A DNA stretch of 64,000 nt from Ardenticatenaceae bacterium (GTDB lineage: Bacteria > Chloroflexota > Anaerolineae > Promineifilales > Promineifilaceae): positions 14,812-78,811 of the forward strand of contig JACKBR010000022.1 in NCBI GenBank assembly GCA_020634495.1, given 5' to 3'. Made by a program: the position numbers and the translations under genes. Shown piece by piece: positions 50,629 through 62,211 of the stretch (positions are counted from its first letter, which is position 1; each line of letters begins with the position of its first letter). Below the pieces are notes generated by a model that was given only the letters and a program-made list of their open reading frames with translations, did not search any database and had not been told where the DNA came from.

Positions 50629-52407
50629 TTACTTGCCCAACCGTGCCAGTTCGTCTTCGACGACGGCCTGGTCTAGCTTTTTGAAGAGGGGCTGCGGTTT
50701 GGGCAGGATACGCCCTATTGGGATTTCTGTGCGGCTCCACTGGCCAACGGCCGTTTCCCCTTTGTAGGTCAATCCCCGATGTGTTTTGCTGCTTTCGGCA
50801 TATGTTTCCACCACCTGCTCACCAAATAGCATGCCCGATTCGCCCAGCAGCTCATGCAGCGTTTGGCTGGTGAAGGGCAGGATGGGTGCCCAAAGCACTT
50901 TCAGGCCGCTGATCGCTTGAAGGGTGGTGTAGAGCGAACGAGCCGTAGCTTGCATGTCCGTTTTGGCCGTTGTCCAGGGGCTGGTGTCTTCCAGGTATTG
51001 GTTTACCAGGCTGGAGAGGCGTAAATTTTCTTGCACCACAGCGCGGAATTTGCAGGCATCGTACAGCTCAGCAACGGTGTCAAAACCGGCATCGACGGCC
51101 GCCAGCAGTTCCTTGTCCTTGTCGGTGAGTTCACCAGGATCGGGCAGTTCGCCTTTGAAGTAGCGCTTAGTCATGTTCAAAACGCGGTTGACCAGATTGC
51201 CCCAGTTGCCCACCAGCTCAGAGTTGTTGCGGTCTACGTAGCCTTGCCAGCTCCAATCACTGTCGCGGGTTTCGGGCATAACGGCCGTTAAGTAATAGCG
51301 CAGCGGGTCTGGATCATGCCGATCCAGCGCGTCCAGCATCCAGACGCCCCAGTTGCGGCTGCCGCTAATTTTTTGCCCTTCCATGTTCATAAACTCGTTG
51401 GCGGGCACGTCGTACGGCAGGTTGAGCTGCGCGGCCGGGTCTTCGCTGTACAGCCCTTTGGAGCCGTACAGCTGGGCAGGCCAAAAGATGGTGTGGAAAG
51501 GAATATTGTCTTTGCCGATGAAGTAAAAGGTGCGAGCTTGCGGGTTTTGCCACCACTTTTTCCAGGCGTCCGGATCGCCGCTATTTTTAGCCCATTCGAT
51601 TGATGCCGACAGATAGCCAATGACGGCCTCGAACCAGACGTAAAGCACCTTATTTTCGTACCCTTCCACCGGCACGGGAATGCCCCAATCCATATCACGG
51701 GTGATAGAGCGACCAATTAGCCCTTGGTCCACAAAGTTGCGGGCAAAGTTGATAACTTGGGGACGCCAATACGCTTTACCATCATGCAGCCACGCCTGGA
51801 AGCCATCTTCAGCAATGGCTGGCAGGTCGATGAAAAAATGTTCTGTGTCGCGCAGCTCCAGGGCAGAATCATCGACCTTGCTGCGTGGGTTGAGCAGTTC
51901 GGCGGCGCTTTCAAACAGCGTGTTGCAGTTGTCGCACTGGTCACCACGGGCGGGATGAAAACCGCATTTGGGGCAGGTGCCTTCTACGTAGCGGTCGGGC
52001 AAAAATTTGTTGGCAGAGGGTGAATACATCTGCTTGGTGACTTTGGTGTACATGTATTCATTTTTCAGCAGGCTGAGGAACATATCTTGCGATACCTGAA
52101 AATGGTTTTCGGTATCGGTGTGGGTGAACAGGTCGTAGGTGAGCCCTAATTTTTGGAACAGTGTCAGGAAACGGCCGTGATAATAATCAAACACTTCCGC
52201 TACAGATTTGCCTAACTCTTCCGCTTTGACCGTCACCGGGGTGCCGTGGCCATCGGAGCCAGAGACCATGAGCACGTGATTGCCGCGCAGGCGATGATAA
52301 CGCGCATAAATATCGGCTGGCAGGTACGAGCCAGTGACATTGCCCTGATGAATATCGGCGTTGGCATAGGGCCAGGCCACGCTAACAAGAATATATTCTT
52401 TATTCAT
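50629..52407 (-). CDS. metG: Methionyl-tRNA synthetase
   Basis: A 592-residue class I synthetase that charges tRNA-Met. The HIGH equivalent is ANADIHQGNV, the zinc domain has CPKC and CDNC, the WWD-like substrate segment includes YVWFEAVIGYLSAS, and the KMSKS equivalent is GQKISGSRNW. The C-terminal anticodon-binding helices (RNNSELVGNWGNLVNRVLNM) are complete. There is no C-terminal tRNA-binding EMAP domain. ATG 52407 fits the family start (EYILVSVAWPYANADIHQG). It is the essential housekeeping gene next to the decayed ettA. Confidence 0.96.
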   Translation of the reverse strand: MNKEYILVSVAWPYANADIHQGNVTGSYLPADIYARYHRLRGNHVLMVSGSDGHGTPVTVKAEELGKSVAEVFDYYHGRFLTLFQKLGLTYDLFTHTDTENHFQVSQDMFLSLLKNEYMYTKVTKQMYSPSANKFLPDRYVEGTCPKCGFHPARGDQCDNCNTLFESAAELLNPRSKVDDSALELRDTEHFFIDLPAIAEDGFQAWLHDGKAYWRPQVINFARNFVDQGLIGRSITRDMDWGIPVPVEGYENKVLYVWFEAVIGYLSASIEWAKNSGDPDAWKKWWQNPQARTFYFIGKDNIPFHTIFWPAQLYGSKGLYSEDPAAQLNLPYDVPANEFMNMEGQKISGSRNWGVWMLDALDRHDPDPLRYYLTAVMPETRDSDWSWQGYVDRNNSELVGNWGNLVNRVLNMTKRYFKGELPDPGELTDKDKELLAAVDAGFDTVAELYDACKFRAVVQENLRLSSLVNQYLEDTSPWTTAKTDMQATARSLYTTLQAISGLKVLWAPILPFTSQTLHELLGESGMLFGEQVVETYAESSKTHRGLTYKGETAVGQWSRTEIPIGRILPKPQPLFKKLDQAVVEDELARLGK

Positions 52408-52487
52408 TATTTACTCGATTATTTGTAGTTGCCACAGAGAGCGCAGAGAATTAAGAGGAGATGGCTCTAGGGCAATTTATTACAGCT

Positions 52488-53183
52488 TTATTCGTCTTCT
52501 TCTTCGTACTCTTCGTCGTCTTCCTCTTCCTCTTCTTCGTCTTCAGCCACCTCGGTAAGCGCTTCAGCCAGCAGTTCAAAATCATCTTCGTTAATGGAGT
52601 AAAACGCTTCTGCTTCCAGGCGCAGCCGCTTGAAGCGCGGCTGGCTTTCCAGTTCAACCGAGTCGATGTCTGCCCCTTTGTCTAGCTTGCTAGAAACGGC
52701 GTCGATGTCGATGGGGAAGAATTCGGCCGTTTCTGCCGGCACGGTGAAAAAGTATTCCTTGGGATTGGCCATTTTGCCTTCCCCGGTGATGGTGGCGACA
52801 GCAAAAAAGGTTTGGGTTTCCAGCGCGTAAAAAATGAGGCGGTCGCCCGATTGCAGCTTGATGTCGCTGCCGGGCGGCGGGGCCATTACCATTCTTTCTG
52901 GCCAGCCAGGAAAGTTCATCTCGTCTACAGCGGGAACGCTGATGATTTTGATGTAATGGTTGGCGTTGGATACGGCCGTACGCTTGGCCGCCCGGGCGCT
53001 GCGGCTGGCGGCTTTTGCTTCATACTCTGCGGCAATATTTTCCCAAATGCGGGCTTGCAGCTCTATTTTTAGCTCGGCTTCAGAGCCGTCTTCTGTAAAG
53101 CGCACCCGCATTTTGGGTGGATTGATTTCTAAAACGATGTACTCACCTTTGCGGTTGGCGTATGTGCCATTAACCTCAAACAT
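52488..53183 (-). CDS. Unknown protein with PUA/EVE-like middle and acidic tail
   Basis: A 231-residue soluble protein. The first ~45 residues form a small beta domain (MFEVNGTYANRKGEYIVLEI). The middle (~75-175) has NHYIKIISVPAVDEMNFPGW and GDRLIFYALETQTFFAVATI, which recalls EVE/PUA-like nucleic-acid-modification readers, though the match is weak. The last ~25 residues are almost entirely Glu and Asp. The gene is 80 nt upstream of metG on the same strand. I do not assign a function. Confidence 0.65.
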   Translation of the reverse strand: MFEVNGTYANRKGEYIVLEINPPKMRVRFTEDGSEAELKIELQARIWENIAAEYEAKAASRSARAAKRTAVSNANHYIKIISVPAVDEMNFPGWPERMVMAPPPGSDIKLQSGDRLIFYALETQTFFAVATITGEGKMANPKEYFFTVPAETAEFFPIDIDAVSSKLDKGADIDSVELESQPRFKRLRLEAEAFYSINEDDFELLAEALTEVAEDEEEEEEDDEEYEEEDE

Positions 53184-53360
53184 GCTTCAATCTCCCGTCG
53201 TGGTTCAGTGCCAATGATTTGGCGTGTCTCCAGATTTTGGTTTTTGCGGAATGAGTTTGCCAAAAATTATGGTTATTTTGCAACCCTTCTTGCAATTGGG
53301 CGCATAGTATCGTTTTCAATCGCTCTTGGCAAGTCTTTTGGGGAATTTTTAGGGCAAAGG

Positions 53361-54692
53361 TCAGGGGAGGTTGGTGAAGCTGCTGCCGTTCCATTGGGTA
53401 AGGAGACGGCCGTTTACGTTTTCACAACCATCGCGCACAATTTCTGGCAGGCCGTCGCTGTTGGCATCTAGAATGGCTAAACTGCCTCGGCAGCTGGTGG
53501 GCAAGGGAATGAGGCTTGCCGTATTCTCCTGAATTGTAAGGACAAAGCTGAGGCCGCTGGCGTCGTCGTGCAGCACAACGTCTGGCAGGCTGTCCTGGGT
53601 AAGATCGCCTGTGTCGGCAATTTTGGGCTGGGCAATGGGCTGGCTGCGGCTGGAAAGCGGCTGGTGATGCAGCAAGATAAACTGCCCAGATTCCGCCTGG
53701 GTCAAGATAGTGAGGTCGGCAAGGTGGGGTTGCTGGGCTGTGCTGGTTCGCAACAATACCAGCTCTTCCTGCCCGTCACCGGTGAGATCGAGCCACTGCC
53801 AGCGGGCTGTGCGTGGTGGCGACTGGCTGAGCCAACGGCCGTTCATATCTGGCAGGGCAGCAGGGCCACGCAAATTCATCTGGTCTAGCAGGTCGGCCAC
53901 ATCTCCTTTGGCAAAGAGGGCGGGAGTGGCGGTTGTGAGGGAAACGGCCGTTTCCAAACCCAGATCGCCATTGGCCACCGATGGTTCCGTAAAGCGCACC
54001 CGGCTGGCATTGGCCACCACAGGCTGGTTGCAGCCAAATTGGAGGGCGACGCCCTGGGCTTCGCTTTGAATGCCGATGGTGGCGCTGCTGCCGTTGTTGC
54101 CTTCCAGCAGGGTCACATCTTCATACAAAAAGAGGATGTCCTGGCTGTTTTCAAAAAGCTGTATGGCAAAAGTGACCCGGTCGTCCTCATCGCCAAAACG
54201 AGGAATGTCGTCCCATTCCAGTACAAAGATGCGGTTGGGTGTTTCGCCCACCACGTCGTATTCCAAAAAGCCAAATGCGGTCAAGTCCAGATCGTCCCAA
54301 AACGGAGCAACCATGTCGCCCATGCCCACGGCGGGGCCTTCATCCAGGCAGCTGTTGCCAAAGAAAGCGTTGCCGCTGCCAAACTGCACATTGCCGTTGC
54401 TGCTGGCCTGAAGCTGGGTGTAGGTTGTGCCGTAAAAGGTGAAGGGAAAGGGCAGGTCTAGGGTGGTAACGCCATCGTCGCTGTAGAGGAAGGTGTCTGT
54501 AGTAGCGTCGATGTAGGCAAAGGCGGTGCCGCTGTCGCAGGTGTAGCCGTAGAGATCGGGGCCAGGGCAAAGGGCAACGGCCGTTCCATAAGCCGCCTCT
54601 GTATCACGCCGCAGCACAAAAAACAGGGTGATAGCAATGACAAATAACAAGACCAACCAGGGAAAAACTCGACGAAAAACGCGCATAGGCAA
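53361..54692 (-). CDS. Exported FG-GAP/VCBS-like surface protein
   Basis: A 443-residue exported protein. A signal anchor (FPWLVLLFVIAITLFFVL) is followed by a nidogen-like beta domain (~35-240) with PFPFTFYGTTYTQLQASSNG, VAPFWDDLDL and IFVLEWDDIPRFGDEDDRVT. The C-terminal half carries FG-GAP/VCBS-type repeats with Ca-binding-like loops (LDLTGDGQEELVLL, DTGDLTQDSLPDVVLHD, ILDANSDGLPEIVRDG). Likely a cell-surface or secreted adhesion or sensory protein. ATG 54686 is an alternative start. Confidence 0.78.
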   Translation of the reverse strand: MPMRVFRRVFPWLVLLFVIAITLFFVLRRDTEAAYGTAVALCPGPDLYGYTCDSGTAFAYIDATTDTFLYSDDGVTTLDLPFPFTFYGTTYTQLQASSNGNVQFGSGNAFFGNSCLDEGPAVGMGDMVAPFWDDLDLTAFGFLEYDVVGETPNRIFVLEWDDIPRFGDEDDRVTFAIQLFENSQDILFLYEDVTLLEGNNGSSATIGIQSEAQGVALQFGCNQPVVANASRVRFTEPSVANGDLGLETAVSLTTATPALFAKGDVADLLDQMNLRGPAALPDMNGRWLSQSPPRTARWQWLDLTGDGQEELVLLRTSTAQQPHLADLTILTQAESGQFILLHHQPLSSRSQPIAQPKIADTGDLTQDSLPDVVLHDDASGLSFVLTIQENTASLIPLPTSCRGSLAILDANSDGLPEIVRDGCENVNGRLLTQWNGSSFTNLP

Positions 54693-54728
54693 AGTGTAGC
54701 GCAGCCCAGATTGGCTGACAAGCAGTGA

Positions 54729-56946
<2,218 letters not shown>

Positions 56947-56963
<17 letters not shown>

Positions 56964-57762
56964 TGGATTGTGCTACAGTGGTATGGTGATTGCCATTTGT
57001 TATTGGCTGGCTTGGTTCGTCGTGTGTTTGTGTTGTGTCTGGCGCGGTCATACGGCCGATTTGGAACAAAGCTGCCAATAAAATGACCAAACTGCTGATT
57101 TGCAGTATGTGAAACCCTTCGCCAGTAACCCAGGCTGTTTCTCGAAAAGCATCTACAAACAGGCGAGCGGCGCTGTAAACGGCCGTTGCCATTAAAAACG
57201 GCCGTCCGGCAATATGCCCAGCTCTTTGGCTGGAACGCCACCAGGCTAGCAGCGCCAGACCCCCCACTAATATTTCATACAGCTGCACGGGATGGCGCTT
57301 GACGCCATATTGGGAAATGCCCCAGGGAACGGCCGTTAACGACCCAAATCCTGGCCCACCCACAAAATCTGCCAGACTGGCCATCATGAGGGCAAACACA
57401 ATGCCCGGTGCCAGGGCATCCAGCGTTGGCCAAAGCGCCAGCCGCTTGGAACGGGCATAGAAAAACGCCGCAATCAGGCCCAACACAACGCCGCCCCAAA
57501 CCACGTATCCCGTGTTGAGCGGCCAAATTATATCGAGCAAGTTGTGACGAAAAGCGGGCCAGCGCTGGACGACATAGGTGAGTCTGGCTCCAATAAAGCC
57601 TAAAAATACGGCCGTTGCTGCCACCCCATAAATAAGCGTTTGGTTTTGTCCTAATCGCTTTGCTGTACGTTCTACGAGCGATAATCCGAGCCAGGCCCCC
57701 AGTAGAATAACCAAACCTGTTGAAGGGAACGCTAACGGCCCAATGTTGACATAAGGAAACAT
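56947..57762 (-). CDS. Lgt-like membrane protein with degenerate signature
   Basis: A 271-residue membrane protein of the prolipoprotein diacylglyceryl transferase family. Matching segments are [56 protein letters not shown] and [11 protein letters not shown]. However, the Lgt signature G-R-x-G-N-F-x-N-x-E is replaced by [16 protein letters not shown], without the essential Arg and Asn. It may therefore be an Lgt-derived protein of another function. It lies between a TlpA-like thioredoxin gene and the hybrid kinase, which it overlaps, so these three look like one operon. Confidence 0.72.
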
Positions 57763-57866
57763 AAATAATGGTTAATGATAAATCGTAAATGTATAAGGGT
57801 TAATTGCTAAAAAGTACCACCATTGCGGCTGCCGCTCCAAATCCAATACTGTTCGTCGAATGCAGC

Positions 57867-58436
57867 TTACCGTTCGTTGGCTTCTGCCAACATTTCTTCA
57901 ATTTGGCTTTGCAAAACAGCTTCACTTAAAATGCCCAAAACCACCTGACGCACGATGCCCTTTTGGTCGATAAAAACGGTGGTGGGCAAATTGTTAATCT
58001 CATAGAGTCGGGTCACCTGGCTGTCGGGGTCTGCTAACAGCGGATACGAGACATTGAATTCGTTGCCAAAGTCGATGATGGTGGGGGTATCTTCCCCCTG
58101 ATTGACCCCGATGATGGCAACACGGCCGTTATACCGCACGCTTGCTTCTTGCAGGCTGGGCATCTCTACCCGGCAGGGGACGCACCAACTGGCCCAAAAA
58201 TTGAGCACCACCGGTTTGCCATTGCCCTGGTTGATGATTTCAGAAAGGGTGACGGTTTGGCCAACGGCCGTTTGTAAAGTGAAGTCTGGCGCAGGATGAT
58301 TGGCAATCGGGGCCTCCGTGAGGGTGATAGGCCCGCTTGCCTGCAACACCGTCTCGCGTGACAAAATAATCCAGGTCGTACCCAGCAGCGCCACCAGCAA
58401 CAACAAAACAGTCCATTCAAATCTCGTCTTCAGCAT
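57867..58436 (-). CDS. TlpA/ResA-like membrane-anchored thioredoxin
   Basis: A 189-residue thiol-disulphide oxidoreductase. One N-terminal anchor (WTVLLLLVALLGTTWIILS) is followed by an AhpC-TSA/Redoxin domain with NFWASWCVPCRVEMPSLQEA (CVPC) and the cis-Pro loop NNLPTTVFIDQKGIV. It works outside the cytoplasmic membrane, probably as a reductant. It is 104 nt upstream of the Lgt-like gene, which is a recurrent neighbour of TlpA proteins. ATG 58436 has TAAAAT six bases upstream, suggesting a leaderless message. Confidence 0.9.
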   Translation of the reverse strand: MLKTRFEWTVLLLLVALLGTTWIILSRETVLQASGPITLTEAPIANHPAPDFTLQTAVGQTVTLSEIINQGNGKPVVLNFWASWCVPCRVEMPSLQEASVRYNGRVAIIGVNQGEDTPTIIDFGNEFNVSYPLLADPDSQVTRLYEINNLPTTVFIDQKGIVRQVVLGILSEAVLQSQIEEMLAEANER

Positions 58437-58442
58437 GGCCCC

Positions 58443-58448
58443 ATTTTA
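58443..58448 (-). promoter_or_regulatory. -10 box six bases before the TlpA-like start (leaderless)
   Basis: On the minus strand TAAAAT (58448-58443) ends 6 nt before ATG 58436; TTGTCA lies 20 nt further upstream, rather far for a -35. Confidence 0.4.
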
Positions 58449-58527
58449 CCACGATTGCTCAGGAGAGATGACAAGATGGCACAGTACCATTTGGCTGGCA
58501 CTTAACTGCTAGCAGGCATGTTTTGCT

Positions 58528-58610
58528 GAGGGCGTAGCCGCAGAGTTCGCAGAGATTAATGAATTTAGGTACAAGGTCTCTTGCCCGCTTTTTCCGCCGT
58601 GGCTTATGGG
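58528..58610. repeat. GCAGAG...-type dispersed repeat
   Basis: CCGCAGAGTTCGCAGAG with CGTGGC-type ends resembles the CCACAGAG elements at 15203-15270 and 52430-52446. It sits between two minus-strand genes. Confidence 0.4.
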
Positions 58611-58619
58611 GTTTGATTT

Positions 58620-59546
58620 TTAGTTGGCCAGCAATGTTTGGGCAAACTGCATAACTTCTTTAGCCAGGCGCAGGCGGTCGGCTTCTGTGTGCATCATTGT
58701 ATCCAGACAGCCCGTTTCGATGGCTAAGTCATCGCATTGGCCTGCATCTTGCACATCGTAAATAAAACCATCGATGAGTTCACCATAATATTCGGCGATG
58801 CTGCGGCTGGTGAGCGGCAAGCCCATTTCTTGCATCATCTTGGCGGCGGGGCCTTTTACCGCCTGCCCGCCCACAAGGGGGCTAACGGCAATAATTGCTT
58901 TTGGCATATCCATCAGCAGGGCGCGGATGGGGTAAACATTTAAGATGGGATCGATGCTGACAAAGGGGTTTGAGGGGGCAATAAGAACGAGATCGGCCGT
59001 TTCGAAGGCGCGGATAACTGACCGGGGTGCGCGCACATCTTCTGGCAGCACAACGTTTGTTACAGGTGGCTGCCATTTTTCCTGCACAAACCAGGTCTGG
59101 AAAGGGTACAGCGTGTCGCCGCTCTGGATTTGTGTGGGGGCGGGTTGGTTGCTCATGGGCAGCACAGCAGCCCTGATGCCCAGTTTGGCGCAGAGATGTT
59201 GGGTAACGGCCGTTAATGTTTCACCTTGTTTTAGCAAATGGCTGCGCGTCAGATGTGTGGCCAAATCCAGGTCGCCAAGGCGAAACCAGTCTGGCCCGCC
59301 CAATGATGCAACCTCTTCAAAGGTGCGCCATGTTTCCTCGGCGCGTCCCCAGCCCGTTTCATCATTCGCCACCCCTGCCAGCCGGTACATCACCGTGTCC
59401 AAATCGGGGCAAATGGTTAGTCCGGCGTGTTCAAAATCGTCGCCAGTGTTAACAATGATGGTGACATTCTCAGCAGGTAAGATGCGGGCCACGCCATCGG
59501 CCAACTTTGCGCCACCAACACCCCCAGCTAAAACAACAACGTTCAT
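58620..59546 (-). CDS. cofD: 2-phospho-L-lactate transferase CofD (coenzyme F420 biosynthesis)
   Basis: A 308-residue CofD, which joins a lactyl- or enolpyruvyl-diphospho-guanosine to the deazaflavin Fo. Landmarks are VVLAGGVGGAKLADGVARIL, IVNTGDDFEHAGLTICPDLD, RLGDLDLATHLTRS, APSNPFVSIDPIL and AVSPLVGGQAVKGPAAKMM. The length is normal. This shows that the organism makes or uses F420. None of the other cof genes lies in the window. An extended -10 box (TGATACAAT) at 59589-59581 gives a short leader. Confidence 0.95.
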   Translation of the reverse strand: MNVVVLAGGVGGAKLADGVARILPAENVTIIVNTGDDFEHAGLTICPDLDTVMYRLAGVANDETGWGRAEETWRTFEEVASLGGPDWFRLGDLDLATHLTRSHLLKQGETLTAVTQHLCAKLGIRAAVLPMSNQPAPTQIQSGDTLYPFQTWFVQEKWQPPVTNVVLPEDVRAPRSVIRAFETADLVLIAPSNPFVSIDPILNVYPIRALLMDMPKAIIAVSPLVGGQAVKGPAAKMMQEMGLPLTSRSIAEYYGELIDGFIYDVQDAGQCDDLAIETGCLDTMMHTEADRLRLAKEVMQFAQTLLAN

Positions 59547-59580
59547 ATTTCATCCTTTTCCAGCAAAAAATAAGGGCCGC

Positions 59581-59589
59581 ATTGTATCA
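59581..59589 (-). promoter_or_regulatory. Extended -10 promoter of cofD
   Basis: On the minus strand TGA-TACAAT lies about 35 nt before ATG 59546, with GGATG as the ribosome site in between. Confidence 0.45.
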
Positions 59590-59640
59590 CACCGATACCA
59601 TGCAGCCCCTTGCGCTTGCGTTTTTTTGGATGAGAGTCGC

Positions 59641-60831
59641 TTAACTGTGGCCGTTTTTCATCACGTAGCTCGCGGCGGCTTCGCCCATAATGGCTACGCC
59701 ATCGATCATGGCTCGTTCATCAAAGGTGAAGCGGGGGTGGTGGTGGGGGAAGTTAATGCCGGCTTCATCGTTGCTGGCTCCAATAAAAAAGTAACAGCCC
59801 GGTACCTCATCTAAAAAGAAGCCCATATCTTCTGAGGCCATGGTGCGTTTGTTGACGATGTTTTCTGTGCCCATTACTTTGGCGGCGGCGTCGTAGACAA
59901 CGGCCGTTGGCTCTGGGGCATTTACCACTGCTTGCACAATGGCAATCGTTTCCATTGTTGCCTTGCAGTTTAGCGCCTCTGCCATGCTGGTGGCCATTTC
60001 CAAAATGCGGCGGTAAATCATGCGGTGCAAATCGTTATCGTAGCTGCGTACTGTTCCCTTGAGAATCGCTTTGTCTGGGATGACGTTAAATGTGGTGCCT
60101 GCCCAAAACTGCCCAATAGAAACGACGACACTGTCTTGAGGATTGACATTGCGGCTGACGATGCTTTGCAAAGCAGCCACAATATGGGCTGCCGCTAAAA
60201 CGGGGTCAACCGCCAGATGTGGCGCTGCGCCGTGCCCGCCCTTGCCCTGCACGGTCAGCGTAAAAACGCTAGAAGAAGACATGCAAGGGCCGGTAACCAC
60301 CCGAACTTTGCCATACGGTTCTGGCGTCCACAGGTGCATCGCCAGGGCTACATCTGGCTTAGGATTATCTAAAACGCCGTCAGCAATCATGGCGATAGCT
60401 CCGCCAAGGCCTTCTTCCCCAGGCTGGAACACAAATTTGAGCCTACCTGCCAGGGATTCCTGGTAACGGGACATGATTTTGGCCAGCCCCAGGCCCATTG
60501 CTGTGTGCCCATCGTGGCCGCAGGCGTGCATGATGCCGGGGTTTTGTGAACTGAAGGGGAGCCCTGTTTCTTCTTGGATGGGTAATGCGTCCATATCGAA
60601 GCGCAGAAGGACTGTTGGGCCTTCTTTTGAGCCTTCCAGCAGCCCCACGACGCCAGTTTGACCAACGCCGGCCTGCACTTCTAGACCGTACTCATTCAGG
60701 CGTTCAGCTACAATTCCAGCGGTTCGGGTTTCTTCAAAGCCCAATTCTGGATGTTGGTGTAAATCGCGCCGGGTGGCAACGAGTTCGTCAAAGATAGTTT
60801 CTGCTTCTTGCTTAAAGTTAGGTGGATTCAT
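59641..60831 (-). CDS. M20-family amidohydrolase (hippurate/IAA-amino-acid hydrolase-like)
   Basis: A 396-residue metal-dependent amidohydrolase. The metal ligands are seen in HACGHDGHTAMGLG, QPGEEGLGGA and the C-terminal His of MASEDMGFFL/NFPHHHPRFT. FDMDALPIQEETGLPFSSQN is typical of the hippurate and indole-acetyl-amino-acid hydrolases. The dimerisation domain (VQGKGGHGAAPHLAVDPVLA) is intact. Substrate is an N-acyl amino acid in relatives. It is 94 nt from cofD on the same strand, with a likely cofD promoter in between. Confidence 0.9.
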   Translation of the reverse strand: MNPPNFKQEAETIFDELVATRRDLHQHPELGFEETRTAGIVAERLNEYGLEVQAGVGQTGVVGLLEGSKEGPTVLLRFDMDALPIQEETGLPFSSQNPGIMHACGHDGHTAMGLGLAKIMSRYQESLAGRLKFVFQPGEEGLGGAIAMIADGVLDNPKPDVALAMHLWTPEPYGKVRVVTGPCMSSSSVFTLTVQGKGGHGAAPHLAVDPVLAAAHIVAALQSIVSRNVNPQDSVVVSIGQFWAGTTFNVIPDKAILKGTVRSYDNDLHRMIYRRILEMATSMAEALNCKATMETIAIVQAVVNAPEPTAVVYDAAAKVMGTENIVNKRTMASEDMGFFLDEVPGCYFFIGASNDEAGINFPHHHPRFTFDERAMIDGVAIMGEAAASYVMKNGHS

Positions 60832-61161
60832 TTTTTTGCCACTTATGTGGAATTTAATATGGTTAATTGAAGAACAGTATAACGAGAATATTCAGCCAAA
60901 AGAATTGCCTTTACCGACTCTTTACGGCACGTTCACAATGGTTTCACTCCCCTTTTATCTGTGATACGGCCGTACCTCATTATAGTTCAGCTTTCTGCTT
61001 ACACAGGCTATTACAGAAGTACTATAAATCTACTTTGAGGCTGCACAGCGGGGTGGTTTAAGTGTTTGCCGGTTTGTTTCTTAATAAAAATTCAACTGGA
61101 CAAACCGGCAAACCTCGCGGTGTTGCGGATTTCCGTTTTTTAGAGTTTATCCGCGACACGC
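60832..61161. other. Intergenic region with structured repeat copy 2
   Basis: About 330 nt. The right half is the 105-bp repeat. The left half must hold the M20 promoter: TATACT on the minus strand near 60880 is a candidate -10. One isolated ACGGCCGT lies near 60965. Confidence 0.45.
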
Positions 61162-61166
61162 TTAAG
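61057..61166 (+). repeat. 105-bp structured repeat, copy 2 (three-way junction)
   Basis: Outer stem about TTTAAGT/GCTTAAG with two G-U pairs. Hairpin 1 is GTTTGCCGGTTTGT (61063-61076) with ACAAACCGGCAAAC (61100-61113), fully paired. Hairpin 2 is GTGTTGCGGAT (61120-61130) with ATCCGCGACAC (61149-61159), with one G-U pair. It overlaps the stop codon of the alpha/beta hydrolase gene. Confidence 0.8.
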
Positions 61167-61920
61167 GGTTTAAAGTGGATAAAAAGGTAAGAATGGCAAC
61201 GGCCGTTTCTGCCTGCTGTTCCCCCCGACTGATTGTCGCGCTACCATCGCCCAACTGCGTGCCATAATAGCCAAACTGGGCATGATTTCCCCCTTCAATT
61301 TCAACCCAGCTGGTTTGCTCAGGCAAAAAAGCCCGGTTGGCCTGCACTTCAGACAAGCTAGCCAGCCCATCCTGGGAAGCGTAAATTTTGGTGATGGGAA
61401 TTTGGGCGTGGGCCAGGCTAAAAGATGCTTCTTTTGGGTGGCTGGTGCCAATGAGGATTAATCCGGCAAATGATTTTTCATGATCAAGAATGGTGCGGGC
61501 AGCGATGGCTGCTCCCCGCGAATGCCCGCTGAGCACCCACTGCTGGATGTTGCCTTCCTCTGCCATGATGGTTTGGGTGGTTTGCCAGAGCTGATCTTCG
61601 TGGCTGGCCAGCGGCGCTGTGCCCCAGGGCAGCTTCACGATGAGGGTAAGGTGGCCTGACTCGGCCAGCGTGCGGGCCAGTGGGGCGTAGGCAGTAGGTT
61701 CCACCATTGCGCCAGGATAAAAGAGAAGGCCAGTTGAGGATTGGTTGCTGGTTGGTTGGAAGGTGATGGCGGTGTCAGTTTCGGTGACGGTTACGGCCGT
61801 ATCCGAATCCATCACCTCCTCCGGCAGATTCTGCGCCTGAAACGACAGCCACAACCACCCCATAAACGTCAGCCCGGCCAGGGGCCACACAATCCGCACA
61901 ATTTTACGAAAGCGAGACAT
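61162..61920 (-). CDS. Alpha/beta hydrolase, membrane-anchored or exported
   Basis: A 252-residue alpha/beta hydrolase. An N-terminal hydrophobic segment (IVRIVWPLAGLTFMGWLWLS) anchors or exports it. The nucleophile elbow is SGHSRGAA, and the acid and His are probably in YASQDGLA and EGGNHAQFG. GLLFYPGAMVEPTAYAPLAR is the oxyanion-hole region of the PF12695 group. Substrate unknown. The structured repeat covers the stop codon, and an ACGGCCGT near 61795 codes part of the frame. Confidence 0.84.
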   Translation of the reverse strand: MSRFRKIVRIVWPLAGLTFMGWLWLSFQAQNLPEEVMDSDTAVTVTETDTAITFQPTSNQSSTGLLFYPGAMVEPTAYAPLARTLAESGHLTLIVKLPWGTAPLASHEDQLWQTTQTIMAEEGNIQQWVLSGHSRGAAIAARTILDHEKSFAGLILIGTSHPKEASFSLAHAQIPITKIYASQDGLASLSEVQANRAFLPEQTSWVEIEGGNHAQFGYYGTQLGDGSATISRGEQQAETAVAILTFLSTLNP

Positions 61921-62211
61921 CTTAACTCCTGTAATTTGCGTTTACCCTTTATTTGTGAATGATAGCGGAAATCTATCCGGGAGCTAGAAACGGCCGTTGC
62001 CCAAGCGACCAATTTAGGGTAATGGCACATTCACTCATGCCGGACGTTGAAGCCATCCGGCTAGTTACAGAAGCCCTTTGGGCTGCCCGAATGGGCTTTA
62101 ACAGCAGGCCCTTTCGCATAACCCCTCTGCCTCAAATGCACGCATTGTGATACGATCCGGCGCTCAACTTTATATAAATGCCACGCTCTGCGTTAAAAAA
62201 AGGAGCATCCC
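61921..62211. other. Divergent intergenic region
   Basis: About 290 nt between two divergent genes. It has one ACGGCCGT near 61990, the inverted pair GGCTGCCCGAATGGG region (62079-62100), and a TGATACGAT extended -10-like box at 62148-62156 that would serve the downstream amidohydrolase. No gene is seen. Confidence 0.4.
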